64,000 nt of DNA, taken from positions 1 to 64,000 of the forward strand of contig SAPZ01000011.1 of assembly GCA_004020875.1 (NCBI GenBank). Reading direction: 5' to 3'. The notes beneath the pieces were generated by a model, which was not told the DNA's origin, ran no database searches, and was given only the letters and a program-made list of their open reading frames with translations. This DNA is from Mesorhizobium sp. (GTDB lineage Bacteria; Pseudomonadota; Alphaproteobacteria; Rhizobiales; Rhizobiaceae). Position 1 is the first letter of the stretch, and every line of letters starts with the position of its first letter. This document shows positions 15,385 to 24,041 of the stretch, piece by piece. Both the position numbers and the translations under genes were made by a program.

Positions 15385-17166
15385 TCATGCGACTGACTTG
15401 GCCTGATCGAAATTGGCGATCAGGAAATTGTTCTTGGCCGGGTCAACGAACGGTATCCAGCGTATCCTCTGCTCAGAAAAATCCGGATGCCGGGTCATGA
15501 AAATCGCAAGCTCGCGCTCTGCCTCGTCATGCCTGCCGCTTCTCATCAGGGCGCCTATCTTCAGGAACCTGGCATAGAAGTAACTTGGCGACAGGTTGAG
15601 CGAGCGTTCGGCGGTGGCGATCGCGGCCGGCCAGTCCTCGACGAAGCAATAAGCGGCGGCGAGTTCGCCCAGATTGTGGAAGCGATAGAGGTCGAAGGGG
15701 CTCAACCGCTCTGTGTCGAGGAAGAACGGGATCGCGCCGGTTGCATCGCCAAGCAAAAGGTGCGCGCTGCCCATGGCCGAGCGGGCGAAGGCGAAGCTCG
15801 GATTAATGTGGATCGCCTCGGCAAGGTGCTCTGCCGCCAATGCCGGCAGGCCGCGCATGATGTCGGCCGCGCCGAGATAGGCATGCGGGCGCGCGTCGAG
15901 GCTGTCCATCAGCAGCGCCTTGCGCGCAAGCGTCTCGACCTTCTCCAGATCGTCGCTGTCGCCGAAACGCAGCCATGCGCGCCAGAAATACCACCAGGCG
16001 AGCTCGTTGAGCACGGCGCTCGAGTTCGGGTCGTCCCGATAGGCTCTGTCGAAGAATTCGAGCGCGATGTCGGTGTCGCGGCGGGTACGCCTGTTCATAT
16101 GCCAGCGGCCGCGCCTCACCAATTGCCAGGTTTCGAGGCTCTCCCACGGCACCTGGAAGGTGCGCGCCTGCTCGGCGCGATCGACCTCCTTGTCGAGGAT
16201 GGAAACGATCTCGCTGCCGATCTGGTCGCGCAGGCTGAAGATATCTACAAGGTCGCGGTCGAAGCGTTGCGACCAGACCAGTCGCCCGTTCGAGGTGTCT
16301 GTGAGCGACGTGTTGAGACGGATGTGCCTGTCGTGGCGCGCCAACGTGCCGCTGACGATGTAGCGCGCGCCAAGCGCATTGCCGATGAGCCTTGTGCCCA
16401 AGCTGTCGTCGCGAAACTGGAAGCTGGATCCCTTGGCGATGACCGAAAGCCATCGCGTGTTGGAAAGGCCGTATATGATGTCCTCGGCGATGCCGTCGGC
16501 CATATAGCCGACATCGGGTTCGCTTCCGTTGCCCTGGAACGGCAGCACAGCGATTGCAGGCGGGCCTTTGGCGATCGGCCTGTAGTAGCCGGGCGCGGCG
16601 GGGATGGAAGCGAAGGAGGCCGCCGCCCCAGGGCCGTTGCCGCCGCGGCCGGCGATCAATACCCGCACCGGCAGGGCGATGTTCTTCAGGCTGAACTCGC
16701 CGAGATCGGTAAAGACTGCCGCTGTCTTGTCCTTCACATGGTGCCAGGTCGTGGCCGAGATGGCGACGCCATCGTGGGGGGCGAACTCCTGGAGCCGGGC
16801 TGCGATGTTCACGTCGTCGCCGTAGAGACGACCCTCGCGGACGATGACGTCGCCGGTGTTGATCCCCGCGCGAAACGGCATGCGCATGTCCTCGGCAACC
16901 GAGGCATTCAGCGCTGCGATCCGCGCCTGGAAGTCGAAGGCGGCCCGCAATGCCTCGATCGGATTGCCGAATTCGGCCATGATGCTGTCGCCGGCATCGC
17001 CAAATGTGCGGCCGCCAAAGGCGCCGCAACTGCCGGCGATGATGTCGCGCCTCTCCTCGAAGGCGGCGACGGCCAATTCGTCGTCGATGCCCATCAGCCT
17101 CGAGAACCCTACGGCGTCGATTGAGATGATTGTCGCAAGCTGACGGGTGTAATTCCGTTCAGCCAT
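15385..17166 (-). CDS. Class III adenylate/guanylate cyclase with TolB-like and TPR regions
   Basis: Soluble cyclase of 593 residues that should make cAMP, or cGMP, from the triphosphate. The N-terminal catalytic domain (about 1-175) has metal aspartates Asp17 (IISIDAVGFSRLM) and Asp60 (FGDAGDSIMAEF) and the transition-state residues Asn120 and Arg124 in VNIAARLQ. A middle segment starting IAVLPFQGNGSEPDVGYM and continuing DGIAEDIIYGLS is the TolB-like module common in this cyclase class. Residues about 400-590 are TPR-like repeats. There is no membrane segment. Rhizobial genomes carry many such cyclases; this one lies next to a CRP-controlled gene and a Crp-family regulator, so it may supply their signal. 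What its TPR part senses is unknown. Confidence 0.9.
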   Translation of the reverse strand: MAERNYTRQLATIISIDAVGFSRLMGIDDELAVAAFEERRDIIAGSCGAFGGRTFGDAGDSIMAEFGNPIEALRAAFDFQARIAALNASVAEDMRMPFRAGINTGDVIVREGRLYGDDVNIAARLQEFAPHDGVAISATTWHHVKDKTAAVFTDLGEFSLKNIALPVRVLIAGRGGNGPGAAASFASIPAAPGYYRPIAKGPPAIAVLPFQGNGSEPDVGYMADGIAEDIIYGLSNTRWLSVIAKGSSFQFRDDSLGTRLIGNALGARYIVSGTLARHDRHIRLNTSLTDTSNGRLVWSQRFDRDLVDIFSLRDQIGSEIVSILDKEVDRAEQARTFQVPWESLETWQLVRRGRWHMNRRTRRDTDIALEFFDRAYRDDPNSSAVLNELAWWYFWRAWLRFGDSDDLEKVETLARKALLMDSLDARPHAYLGAADIMRGLPALAAEHLAEAIHINPSFAFARSAMGSAHLLLGDATGAIPFFLDTERLSPFDLYRFHNLGELAAAYCFVEDWPAAIATAERSLNLSPSYFYARFLKIGALMRSGRHDEAERELAIFMTRHPDFSEQRIRWIPFVDPAKNNFLIANFDQAKSVA

Positions 17167-17605
17167 GGTCGAGCCCCCAGTCCCCGCTTGCAGTCCGAAA
17201 CGGGCGACCTGCGCTCAAAAGAAACGCGTCGCCATCTGCCGACGGACATCCCCGGCAGGTCCCGCGCGCCGTTGCCACCCTGTTATGGCCAGAATTCTAT
17301 CAGGGTCTTGCCGAAAGCTCTACCAAGAACAGCTAATATGGCGAACGCCCTGTCCGGCGCATGGTTAGTCATTCGTTATATCGGAAGTTACATCCGCATC
17401 GTGCCGTCACGCATTGAAATCGAACGATTATTTATCGTCACACAATGCCGAGTTTGACTGCTGTCAGCCGAAGATCGGTCACATGGAGCCAGACGCTTCA
17501 CAATGCGTTATTTCCACGCTACGGAACCAACCTGGCCGCGTGCTGGTTTCTGACGGCACCCAGGCCCGTACGAAACCTGGCCACATACGCGATTTGAGGG
17601 CTCCT
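17167..17605. other. Intergenic region with nested inverted repeat 17411-17448
   Basis: No gene seen. At 17411-17448 outer arms GCATTG/CAATGC enclose inner arms CGAT/ATCG around TATTT, in a visibly AT-richer stretch. This may be an operator or promoter region for the PepSY gene or the divergent cyclase gene. Confidence 0.35.
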
Positions 17606-17863
17606 ATGCGCACTATTGTTTTAGCAACCGGTTTCGCGGCCTTCCTTGCAGGCGGATCGGCCCTTGCGGCGGACGACAAGCCACTGCCGCCGCAAAATGC
17701 CAAGAAACTCTCGGAGATCATCGCCAAGGTCGAGCACCGCACCGACTTCCGCTATGTGAAGGAAGTTGGTTGGGATAGCGACGGCTACACCATCACCTAC
17801 TACACCACCGACAAGGCCAAGGTTCAAATCACCTACGATCCGGTGACCGGCGAGCCCAAATAG
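17606..17863 (+). CDS. Small secreted PepSY-like protein
   Basis: Predicted periplasmic protein of 85 residues. The first 22 residues (MRTIVLATGFAAFLAGGSAL) are a signal peptide cut after ALA. The mature part, AKKLSEIIAKVEH followed by YVKEVGWDSDGYTITYYT and ending QITYDPVTGEPK, has the helix-plus-strands PepSY form. PepSY domains often inhibit or modulate peptidases or bind redox and metal proteins, but the partner is unknown. The start ATG has GAGGG eight bases before it. The gene lies 79 bp before the LprI-like gene, so the two might be cotranscribed. Confidence 0.78.
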   Translation: MRTIVLATGFAAFLAGGSALAADDKPLPPQNAKKLSEIIAKVEHRTDFRYVKEVGWDSDGYTITYYTTDKAKVQITYDPVTGEPK

Positions 17864-17942
17864 GCCGCGACCGTTTCTGCCATTCCGCGGAGCTAGCATT
17901 GGGCATAGGCTCGATCGTCGAAACAAGCGGCTTGAGAAGAAC

Positions 17943-18671
17943 ATGCGGCTTCATACCTGCGCGAGCGCCCTGATTGTGACTGCGTCGACTGTAGGGATGT
18001 CCGGCCTGGCGCGGGCGGACGGCCCGTCTTTCGATTGCCGAAAGGCGCGGTTGCCCGCCGAAAAGACGATCTGCGCCGACCCGCAAATGTCAGCCATCGA
18101 CGCTTTGGTCGCCAGGGCCTATGGCGGTTTTGAACCTGCCTTCGGCGGCGACAAGCGCAAGATCGCCAGGGAGTTGGTCGCTGACCGGAATGCCTGCAAG
18201 ACGGATGCCGCCTGCATCGTCAGCGTCCAGAACAATGCCTTGCAGACATACGGCAGCGCGCCGTCTTGGGTACAGGACTACAACATCGCGCTGATCGGCA
18301 AGAAGGCGCAAGACTTCGCGGCAAAGACGCCGAAGCCGACCGACCAGCCCCTGCCCGCCTCGATCGGAAATTGCGGCTTCACCCACATCAAGACGCTGAC
18401 GACAAGGCTGGGCGACGACCCACTGGAAACCGCAAGCCCGGATGCCGGCAGCGCAGCGACGTTCACCAATGGCGGCACGGCGGTGTCCTATGACCGCGAG
18501 CAGGGACTGGCGAGTTCCAAGGTCGGCGATCCTCTCGTCATATGCCTGATCGCGATCCCACGCGACTGTCCGAAAGGCGATCTGCGCGGCAGGGTTTACT
18601 ACGCCGTCGACCTCGCCGCCAAAGGCGCGTGGGCTCTGCCGGACTCGCAGCATCTGTGCGGTGGCGCCTGA
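17943..18671 (+). CDS. Secreted LprI/DUF1311-like protein
   Basis: Predicted periplasmic protein of 242 residues with a signal peptide ending near SGLARA. The next stretch, FDCRKARLPAEKTICADPQM with an aspartate-alanine-leucine run after it, is the LprI/DUF1311 motif with its paired cysteines; M. tuberculosis LprI inhibits lysozyme. A second cysteine pair follows in NACKTDAACIVSVQ. The C-terminal half, about 120 residues with CGF, CLIAIPRDCPKGD and a final LCGGA, is not part of the classic domain and is unassigned. Lysozyme inhibition here is inference from the N-terminal motif only. Confidence 0.75.
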   Translation: MRLHTCASALIVTASTVGMSGLARADGPSFDCRKARLPAEKTICADPQMSAIDALVARAYGGFEPAFGGDKRKIARELVADRNACKTDAACIVSVQNNALQTYGSAPSWVQDYNIALIGKKAQDFAAKTPKPTDQPLPASIGNCGFTHIKTLTTRLGDDPLETASPDAGSAATFTNGGTAVSYDREQGLASSKVGDPLVICLIAIPRDCPKGDLRGRVYYAVDLAAKGAWALPDSQHLCGGA

Positions 18672-18772
18672 GGACCTCGGCGCTGCGCCATGGAGTCTGG
18701 CGCGTCGGGCCGCCATTGCATCGTCACAACTTTGGTGGCTGACTGCCCCACTGACTGCGGGCACGGGGGTGC

Positions 18773-19246
18773 ATGGCAATGATCGGCTACGTCCTGAAGC
18801 GCATCCTGATGGTGCTCGTCGGCTATCTGGTCGCGTTGCTTGCCGGGTTGATCGCGGTGGTGGTGATCTACGCGATATTGAGCTCGCTGCCCAATGCGCC
18901 GGGCTACCTCGGACTTATGGAATTCACCTCCGTCGCCGTGCTGGTGGTGCCGCCGCTCGGCATGTTCGTCTACTTCTTGACGATCGTCCTGACGGGGATG
19001 CAGACGCTGGTCTTCGCCTTGATCGCGGAGTTCTTCTCGCTGCGCAGCTTCTGGCTGCACATGGCCTTCGGCGCCGCCGCCGCGGCTGCCGGTTTCATGT
19101 TGATATGGCCTGACGCCGATGCTCCGGAACGCTGGGCCGACATGGGCATCATCGCGGGCGCCGGCCTCGTGGCCGGCCCGATCTACTGGCTGATTGCCGG
19201 GCGCGACGCCGGCTTCCGCCGGCCGCTCATCGAAGCAATTCCATAA
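18773..19246 (+). CDS. Unrecognised four-helix membrane protein
   Basis: 157 residues with four strongly hydrophobic segments: YLVALLAGLIAVVVIYAI, VAVLVVPPLGMFVYFLTIV, a segment ending in AFGAAAAAAGFMLIW, and IIAGAGLVAGPIYWLIAG. The ends are charged (MAMIGYVLKR and RPLIEAIP). No catalytic motif is visible and I do not recognise the family. An ATG at 18779 would shorten it by two residues. The gene follows the LprI-like gene by 100 bp and converges with the L,D-transpeptidase gene. Confidence 0.7.
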   Translation: MAMIGYVLKRILMVLVGYLVALLAGLIAVVVIYAILSSLPNAPGYLGLMEFTSVAVLVVPPLGMFVYFLTIVLTGMQTLVFALIAEFFSLRSFWLHMAFGAAAAAAGFMLIWPDADAPERWADMGIIAGAGLVAGPIYWLIAGRDAGFRRPLIEAIP

Positions 19247-19318
19247 AAAAGTGGTGAAGCGGTCAGGCCGGGCGGTATCGCCGTAGCCTTCCGTCCGGAT
19301 TGCCTAAGTGAACAGCGC

Positions 19319-21202
19319 TCAGCTTGAAGGCGTGCGCACCGCTTCGGTCGCGTCCAGCGCCTGCATCAGCTTGGAATCGCGGTCATAGACGTCGTCGAAA
19401 TACTCGACCTTGCCGGACATATCAGGCCAGGCGGTGAAATAGGCGACATAGACCGGAATGACGCGGGTGACATTCTCTGTCGAATGGCCGTGCTTCAGCT
19501 TCTCGGCGATATCGTCGACAGAAGTTCCAAGCACCGCGGCGGCCATGCCGCGCGGATCTTGCAGCCGGATGCAGCCATGGCTGAGAGCGCGCATGTCGCG
19601 CGCGAAGAACGACTTCTGCGGCGTGTCATGCATGTAGATGGCGTGCTTGTTGGGGAAGAGTATTTTCAATTCGCCCAGCGCGTTGGCCTCGCTTGGCTGC
19701 TGACGCACGCTGAATGGGATCTTGGAGCCATAGGCGCCCCAGTCCACCTCTGACGACGGGATCTGCCTGCCGCGCGAATCCGTCACCTCGTAGCCGGCGC
19801 GATCGAGATAGCCTGGATCGCTCCGCAGTCTCGGCAGCATCTCGTTGACGATGATCGATTGCGGCACGCCCCAATAGGGATGGAAGTCGACCTGCTTGAT
19901 CTGGTCGTAGAAGAAGGCGGTCTGATTGGTGACCCGGCCGATGACCACGCGGGTCTTCAGCTTCTCCTGGCCATTGTCGATATAGCTGGCGGTGAAGGCG
20001 GGCTGGTTGATGAAGACCCTCGGACTGCCGAGATCGGACGGCATCCAGCGTAGCTCCTCGAGCGCCACCTTGACCTTCTCGATCCTGTCGGCCTTCGAAG
20101 CACCGGCCAGCGAAGCCACCGTCCGCGGCCCGATGACGCCATCGCCCTTCATGCCTTGCCGCTGCTGCACCGCCTTGATCACCGGCACCAGCTCGGGTTC
20201 GTAGACTTCGCTCTTGCCAAGCCTTGCAAGAACCTCGCCGTAATTGCCGCCCATGTCGTCATCGAGATTGCGGGCGATCAGCGTCAGCAACTTCGGCAGT
20301 TCCGCGCTGCTCTCGCCGGGCTTGAGCAACAGCTTGGGATCGACGACGATCTCGTTTTCCTCGCTGGCCTCGAGCGCTTCCAGTTCGACGCGCAGCGCCT
20401 GGTACTCGGCGTTCTGCGGATGCCGTGATTCGAGATAAGTGCGGACCTCCTGGGTATGCGCCAGCGTCTTCAGTGCGCCTTCCAGATCGAACGGCTTGGC
20501 CGGGAAATCATAGTAACCGGTCATCCGGTTGGGATCGACACGGCCGCTCTGGGCATCATGGGCGTAGCGCAGCACGCGCGCCGACAGCGCCATCTCGAAC
20601 CGAACCAGTTCCCTGGTCCGCTCTTCCGGCGTGGCGGAAGTCGCGGCCGCCGGAATGTCGACGGAGTAGTCGGCCGGCGTCAGACCGTAGCTCGCCGCCT
20701 CGCCCAGCACGCGCACCGCATCCTGCGCCCTGCTATTGGGGGCGTTGTCGCTCACCCAAATGAAATCCGGATTGGCCGAGTAATAGGCGACCAGCGCCTT
20801 GGCGATGTCGGGCTCGGCGAACAGCTCGTAGTCGCTCAGGCCGGCAACGGCATCGCGGAACGCGGTGCTCGTCACTGACGGCACGAAGGCGGCATCCTCC
20901 GCCGTTGCGGGCGGCGTCGCAGGCAACAGCGACTTGAAATCGACGCGAACGAGCTTGTCGGCCCTGTAGGTGTTGTAGGTCGGGCTGCTGATCCTGACGC
21001 CGCCACCCTCGCCGTCCAGCGCGCCTGGCCGTATTTTGCGCGGCTTTGGCGGCGGTGGAAATTCGCCTTGCGGGTTGTGCCGGATGCCGCCGCCGAACAA
21101 CATGTCGAACAGCCCTTGCGCGCTCGCCGGCTGCTGCACGAAGGCAAGCGTCGCCGCGATCGCGATCGGCATGACGACTTTTTTGGTCCCGAGGATTTTC
21201 AT
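19319..21202 (-). CDS. L,D-transpeptidase (YcbB/LdtD type)
   Basis: Periplasmic peptidoglycan cross-linking enzyme of 627 residues. The order of parts is that of YcbB: signal peptide (about 1-28, ending PASAQG), a scaffold domain with FIWVSDNAPNSRAQDAV and YGLTPADYSVD, a peptidoglycan-binding domain (QQRQGMKGDGVIGPRTV), and a C-terminal YkuD catalytic domain. The active site reads SHGCIRL with His542 and nucleophile Cys544. An early Pro-rich stretch FPPPPKPRKIRP probably links the domain to the membrane. It forms 3-3 cross-links, abundant in rhizobial cell walls. The gene is monocistronic, divergent from the rhodanese gene across 300 bp. Confidence 0.92.
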   Translation of the reverse strand: MKILGTKKVVMPIAIAATLAFVQQPASAQGLFDMLFGGGIRHNPQGEFPPPPKPRKIRPGALDGEGGGVRISSPTYNTYRADKLVRVDFKSLLPATPPATAEDAAFVPSVTSTAFRDAVAGLSDYELFAEPDIAKALVAYYSANPDFIWVSDNAPNSRAQDAVRVLGEAASYGLTPADYSVDIPAAATSATPEERTRELVRFEMALSARVLRYAHDAQSGRVDPNRMTGYYDFPAKPFDLEGALKTLAHTQEVRTYLESRHPQNAEYQALRVELEALEASEENEIVVDPKLLLKPGESSAELPKLLTLIARNLDDDMGGNYGEVLARLGKSEVYEPELVPVIKAVQQRQGMKGDGVIGPRTVASLAGASKADRIEKVKVALEELRWMPSDLGSPRVFINQPAFTASYIDNGQEKLKTRVVIGRVTNQTAFFYDQIKQVDFHPYWGVPQSIIVNEMLPRLRSDPGYLDRAGYEVTDSRGRQIPSSEVDWGAYGSKIPFSVRQQPSEANALGELKILFPNKHAIYMHDTPQKSFFARDMRALSHGCIRLQDPRGMAAAVLGTSVDDIAEKLKHGHSTENVTRVIPVYVAYFTAWPDMSGKVEYFDDVYDRDSKLMQALDATEAVRTPSS

Positions 21203-21505
21203 GCTTCACCCGCACCGGTTGTGGCCGGTTCCCGTTCCGCGACGCTGGACGGTCCCGCCCTCCGCATGGCGGATGTATGACGTGACTATACCGATTCATA
21301 CCGATTTCGTTAAGCTTCCATAAATTTCCAAAGCCGTGTTGCAGAACAGTTTCACATCATCGTGAGTCCAGGAGCATCGGTCGGTCCTGGCTCACACACA
21401 ATCAGGCGTTGGCGATGGCTGGCGCTCACCTCACCCCGTGACAAACGCAAGGCTTTGTGGTCGAAATTCCGGCGGTCGCAGCAAACGTGGCCGGGAGGAT
21501 TTGCC
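21203..21505. other. Divergent intergenic region with hairpin 21362-21395
   Basis: Holds the promoters of the L,D-transpeptidase gene (minus) and the rhodanese gene (plus). GTGAGTCCAGGA and TCCTGGCTCAC pair with one bulged base around an 11-nt loop. No T run follows, so it is not a terminator; it may be a leader structure or operator. Confidence 0.4.
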
Positions 21506-21907
21506 GTGAAGAAAGGGTATCGCCAGCTTCTCGATGAAGCGAATGCCGAGATCGAGGTCGTGTCGCCGGAGGAGGCAGCAGGGCTGCTGGAGGATGACGA
21601 CACTATCTTCGTCGACCTGCGTGACCCGCGCGAGGTCGAGCGCGACGGCAAGATCCCCGGCGCCAAGCATGTGACACGCGGCATGCTGGAATTCTGGATC
21701 GATCCCGAAAGCCCCTACCACAAGCCGTTCTTCGCAAGCGGCAAGACCTTCGTCTTCTTCTGCGCCGGCGGCTGGCGTTCGGCTTTAGCCACCAAGACGG
21801 CGCAGGATATGGGCCTGGCACCGGTCAAGCACATCCTCGGCGGCTACACCGCCTGGAAGGCGGCCGGCCTGCCCATAGAGCCGGGGCATAAAAAGAAGGC
21901 GGACTGA
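21506..21907 (+). CDS. Rhodanese-like sulfurtransferase domain protein
   Basis: Single-domain rhodanese of 133 residues, cytosolic. The start is GTG at 21506 because a strong GGGAGGA lies seven bases upstream; the frame is open further upstream without family similarity. Visible motifs: IFVDLRDPREVERDGKIPGA, and the active-site loop FFCAGGWRSA with catalytic Cys86, then GYTAWKAAGLPIE. The loop resembles that of sulfur-carrier rhodaneses rather than Cdc25-type phosphatases. The physiological sulfur acceptor is unknown. The basic tail GHKKKAD is short. The end converges with the hydrolase gene, only 8 bp apart. Confidence 0.88.
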   Translation: MKKGYRQLLDEANAEIEVVSPEEAAGLLEDDDTIFVDLRDPREVERDGKIPGAKHVTRGMLEFWIDPESPYHKPFFASGKTFVFFCAGGWRSALATKTAQDMGLAPVKHILGGYTAWKAAGLPIEPGHKKKAD

Positions 21908-21915
21908 TAGGCCGA

Positions 21916-22824
21916 TCATTGCAGGGTCGCTTCGCGCTGGCCAGTCACGAATCCCACGGCGCGCGAAACGACATCCCTGTCGGCGAGGATTCGCCGGTGG
22001 CCGAGCCCATCGGCCCAGTGCAGGTGCACATGCTCTCCGGCTCCCGCGTAACGTCTGGCATGGTCGGCATGGACTTCGCGATCGTCTGGCGCGTGGACGA
22101 TCAGCGTCGGTACCGGTGCCTCGGCCAGCTGACGATCGCCGGTGAATTCGCTGAGCGGCCGGCCCGAAAGGTGTTTCACCCTGTCCGCCATGGCGACGCG
22201 GGAGCGCGGCCCGACGTTGAGCCTGCGGCTGAAATCGTCGAAGATTGCCGGCAGCGAGCTCGGCGCGGCAATCAGCACCAGTTTTTGCGCCTTGAGCGGC
22301 GGCATGCCCTTGACCGATGCCGCGACGGCATTGGCGGCAACCGCTCCGCCGAACGAGTGGCCGACCACGGCGGCGAAGGGGCCGAACCATTCGCCTGTAA
22401 CACGCACTGCTTCAACCGCATTCACCATGTTGAGATGGCGGCCGAGCGAATGGCCATGCCCGGGCAGGTCGAGCGAGACTACCTTGTAGCCGGCGCCGCA
22501 GAACCCTTCGATCAACGCGCGCATATATTCGGTGCGCGAGCGCCAGCCATGGATGACGAGCACCGTGCCGCGCGACACCCTGCCCTGCTCCGGTCGAAAC
22601 TCATGCACCGCGACGCAATCCGTCCTGGTCTTCAGCCGGTGATGGCGTGCCTCGGCCATGAAGGCTGTTGCGCGTTCGACAGCCCGGCGTTCGCCGTCGC
22701 TCAATGCCTTGACGCTGGGGGTCCGGCAAAACAATTCGAACGCGGCGCGACCGCCAAGACGCGGCGCAACATGCTCGGCTGCGCCGAAAACGCCCCGGAT
22801 GACCTTCATTCCAAATGATGCCAT
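21916..22824 (-). CDS. Alpha/beta hydrolase
   Basis: 302-residue hydrolase with an alpha/beta fold. The oxyanion region reads VLVIHGWRSRTEYM, the nucleophile elbow is GHSFGG with Ser157, the acid lies in VHAPDDREV and the histidine in GLGHRRIL. There is no signal peptide. Such proteins are esterases or lipase-like enzymes; the substrate is not readable. It is divergently transcribed from a MarR regulator with twin palindromes in the 47-bp gap, so it is almost certainly the regulator's target and its substrate may relate to the inducing ligand. Confidence 0.87.
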   Translation of the reverse strand: MASFGMKVIRGVFGAAEHVAPRLGGRAAFELFCRTPSVKALSDGERRAVERATAFMAEARHHRLKTRTDCVAVHEFRPEQGRVSRGTVLVIHGWRSRTEYMRALIEGFCGAGYKVVSLDLPGHGHSLGRHLNMVNAVEAVRVTGEWFGPFAAVVGHSFGGAVAANAVAASVKGMPPLKAQKLVLIAAPSSLPAIFDDFSRRLNVGPRSRVAMADRVKHLSGRPLSEFTGDRQLAEAPVPTLIVHAPDDREVHADHARRYAGAGEHVHLHWADGLGHRRILADRDVVSRAVGFVTGQREATLQ

Positions 22825-22843
22825 ATTGGCAGTCCATCCATTC

Positions 22844-22877
22844 GTTCAAGCATGAACATAATAGTTCAAACATGAAC
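22844..22877. promoter_or_regulatory. Twin MarR-type operators, GTTCA-N4-TGAAC twice
   Basis: GTTCAAGCATGAAC at 22844-22857 and GTTCAAACATGAAC at 22864-22877 are perfect 5-4-5 palindromes exactly 20 bp apart, about two helical turns. The second covers the marR start codon, so binding should repress marR and the divergent hydrolase gene together. Confidence 0.75.
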
Positions 22878-23324
22878 ATTAAGCAAGACCTGCCCTGGGA
22901 CAACCCGCGTTTTCGCAACTGGGTTGCGGTGGCGCGTGCCTGCCATGTGCTGGAGCGCACGCTTGCCGTGAAGCTGGCGCCGCTCGACCTCAAGCCGGCG
23001 CAGCTCGACGTGCTGATGAACCTCTACCGCCACCCCGGCATGTCGCAGCACGACCTTGCCCGCAAGCTGCTGGTCGGCCGCTCCAACATCACGATGCTGT
23101 TGCCGCAACTCGAGGGGCGCGGCCTGCTGCGGCGCGAAGGCGACGAGAAGGACAAGCGCGTGTTGCGGCTGAACCTCACCGAGGCGGGCGAAGCGCTGCT
23201 GATGAAGGCGCTGAAGGTTCACATGACGCTGATCGAGAAGGCGATGAGCCAGTCGACGCCGGAACAGTGCGATATGATCGGCGAGCAGATGCGCAAGATC
23301 GCCGATGTCCTCAAGGAAGCCTGA
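22872..23324 (+). CDS. MarR-family transcription regulator
   Basis: 150-residue winged-helix regulator, dimeric by family rule. Visible parts: LDVLMNLYRHPGMSQHDLA, the recognition region LLVGRSNITMLLPQLEGRGL, the wing RREGDEKDKRVLRLNLTEAG and a C-terminal dimer helix. The ATG at 22872 is chosen because the protein then has the normal family length; an upstream in-frame ATG at 22815 would overlap the hydrolase promoter and the operators. The operator palindrome over its start codon indicates autoregulation. The ligand is unknown; MarR proteins commonly answer to phenolic or oxidant compounds. Confidence 0.9.
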   Translation: MNIKQDLPWDNPRFRNWVAVARACHVLERTLAVKLAPLDLKPAQLDVLMNLYRHPGMSQHDLARKLLVGRSNITMLLPQLEGRGLLRREGDEKDKRVLRLNLTEAGEALLMKALKVHMTLIEKAMSQSTPEQCDMIGEQMRKIADVLKEA

Positions 23325-23336
23325 GCGGGCTTCCAA

Positions 23337-23948
23337 TCACCACATGGTTTTCTTTGCTCTTTCCGGCCACTCCTTGTCGTAAGTGGCGCCGTCGATGTTC
23401 TTGCGGCTGGTGACCTCGAGAATCTGGCCGGACGTCGGCAGCGACTTCGGGTCGACATGCTTGGCCGGATTCCACAGGTCCGAGCGCACGATGGCTCGGG
23501 CGCATTGGAAATAGACCGTGTCGACAGCGATGACGGCGACCGAGCGGGCCGGCTTGCCGTCGACCATGAAGGACGCGCAAAGCTCCGCATCGGTTGTGAT
23601 ATGAGCGCGGCCGTTGACCCGCAGCGTGGTGCCCGAGCCCGGAACAAGAAACAGCAGCCCGACGCGCGGATCGCGAATGATGTTCTTCAACGAATCGGCG
23701 CGGTTGTTGCCGCGCCTGTCAGGCATCATCAGCGTCCTGTCATCGACGAGACGCACGAAGCCGGCGAGATCGCCGCGCGGCGAGCAGTCGAGCCCTTCCG
23801 GCCCGCTGGTCGCCAGCACCACGAAGGGCGAGGCCTCGATGAAGGCGGCATATTCGGGAATCACATGGTCGAGTTCCTTGACGACCGAGGCCTCGCCCGG
23901 CAGCCCATAGAGCGCCTCAAGCTGTTCGACGGATGCGATGCGCGACAT
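23337..23948 (-). CDS. Pyridoxamine 5'-phosphate oxidase family flavoprotein
   Basis: 203-residue split-barrel FMN protein. It shows the pattern of the MSMEG_1061-type subgroup: ASPFVVLATSGPEGLDCSPR, GFVRLVDDRTLMMPDRRGNN, RVGLLFLVPG and LRVNGRAHIT. This subgroup is not the true PdxH; members bind FMN or F420-like cofactors and reduce various small molecules, with unknown substrate here. It converges with marR, 12 bp away. The start MSRIASVEQLEALYG at 23948 fits family length. Confidence 0.85.
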   Translation of the reverse strand: MSRIASVEQLEALYGLPGEASVVKELDHVIPEYAAFIEASPFVVLATSGPEGLDCSPRGDLAGFVRLVDDRTLMMPDRRGNNRADSLKNIIRDPRVGLLFLVPGSGTTLRVNGRAHITTDAELCASFMVDGKPARSVAVIAVDTVYFQCARAIVRSDLWNPAKHVDPKSLPTSGQILEVTSRKNIDGATYDKEWPERAKKTMW

Positions 23949-24041
23949 CTTCTTCGCCTCCTGACCTTTTGCCGGCGCTACTCCACATCCATGACGCCTT
24001 GACGACAGCCGGCTGCCGGTCTCGGATTTCCAGGCGCCGGG

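Noticed and set aside
13678..15396. Long open frame on the plus strand opposite the P450 domain
   Set aside because: It is antisense to a gene with clear heme motifs and its translation is arginine- and histidine-rich with no domain, the usual shadow in high-GC DNA.
15487..17124. Long open frame on the plus strand opposite the cyclase
   Set aside because: Shadow of the cyclase coding strand; no start signal or motif.
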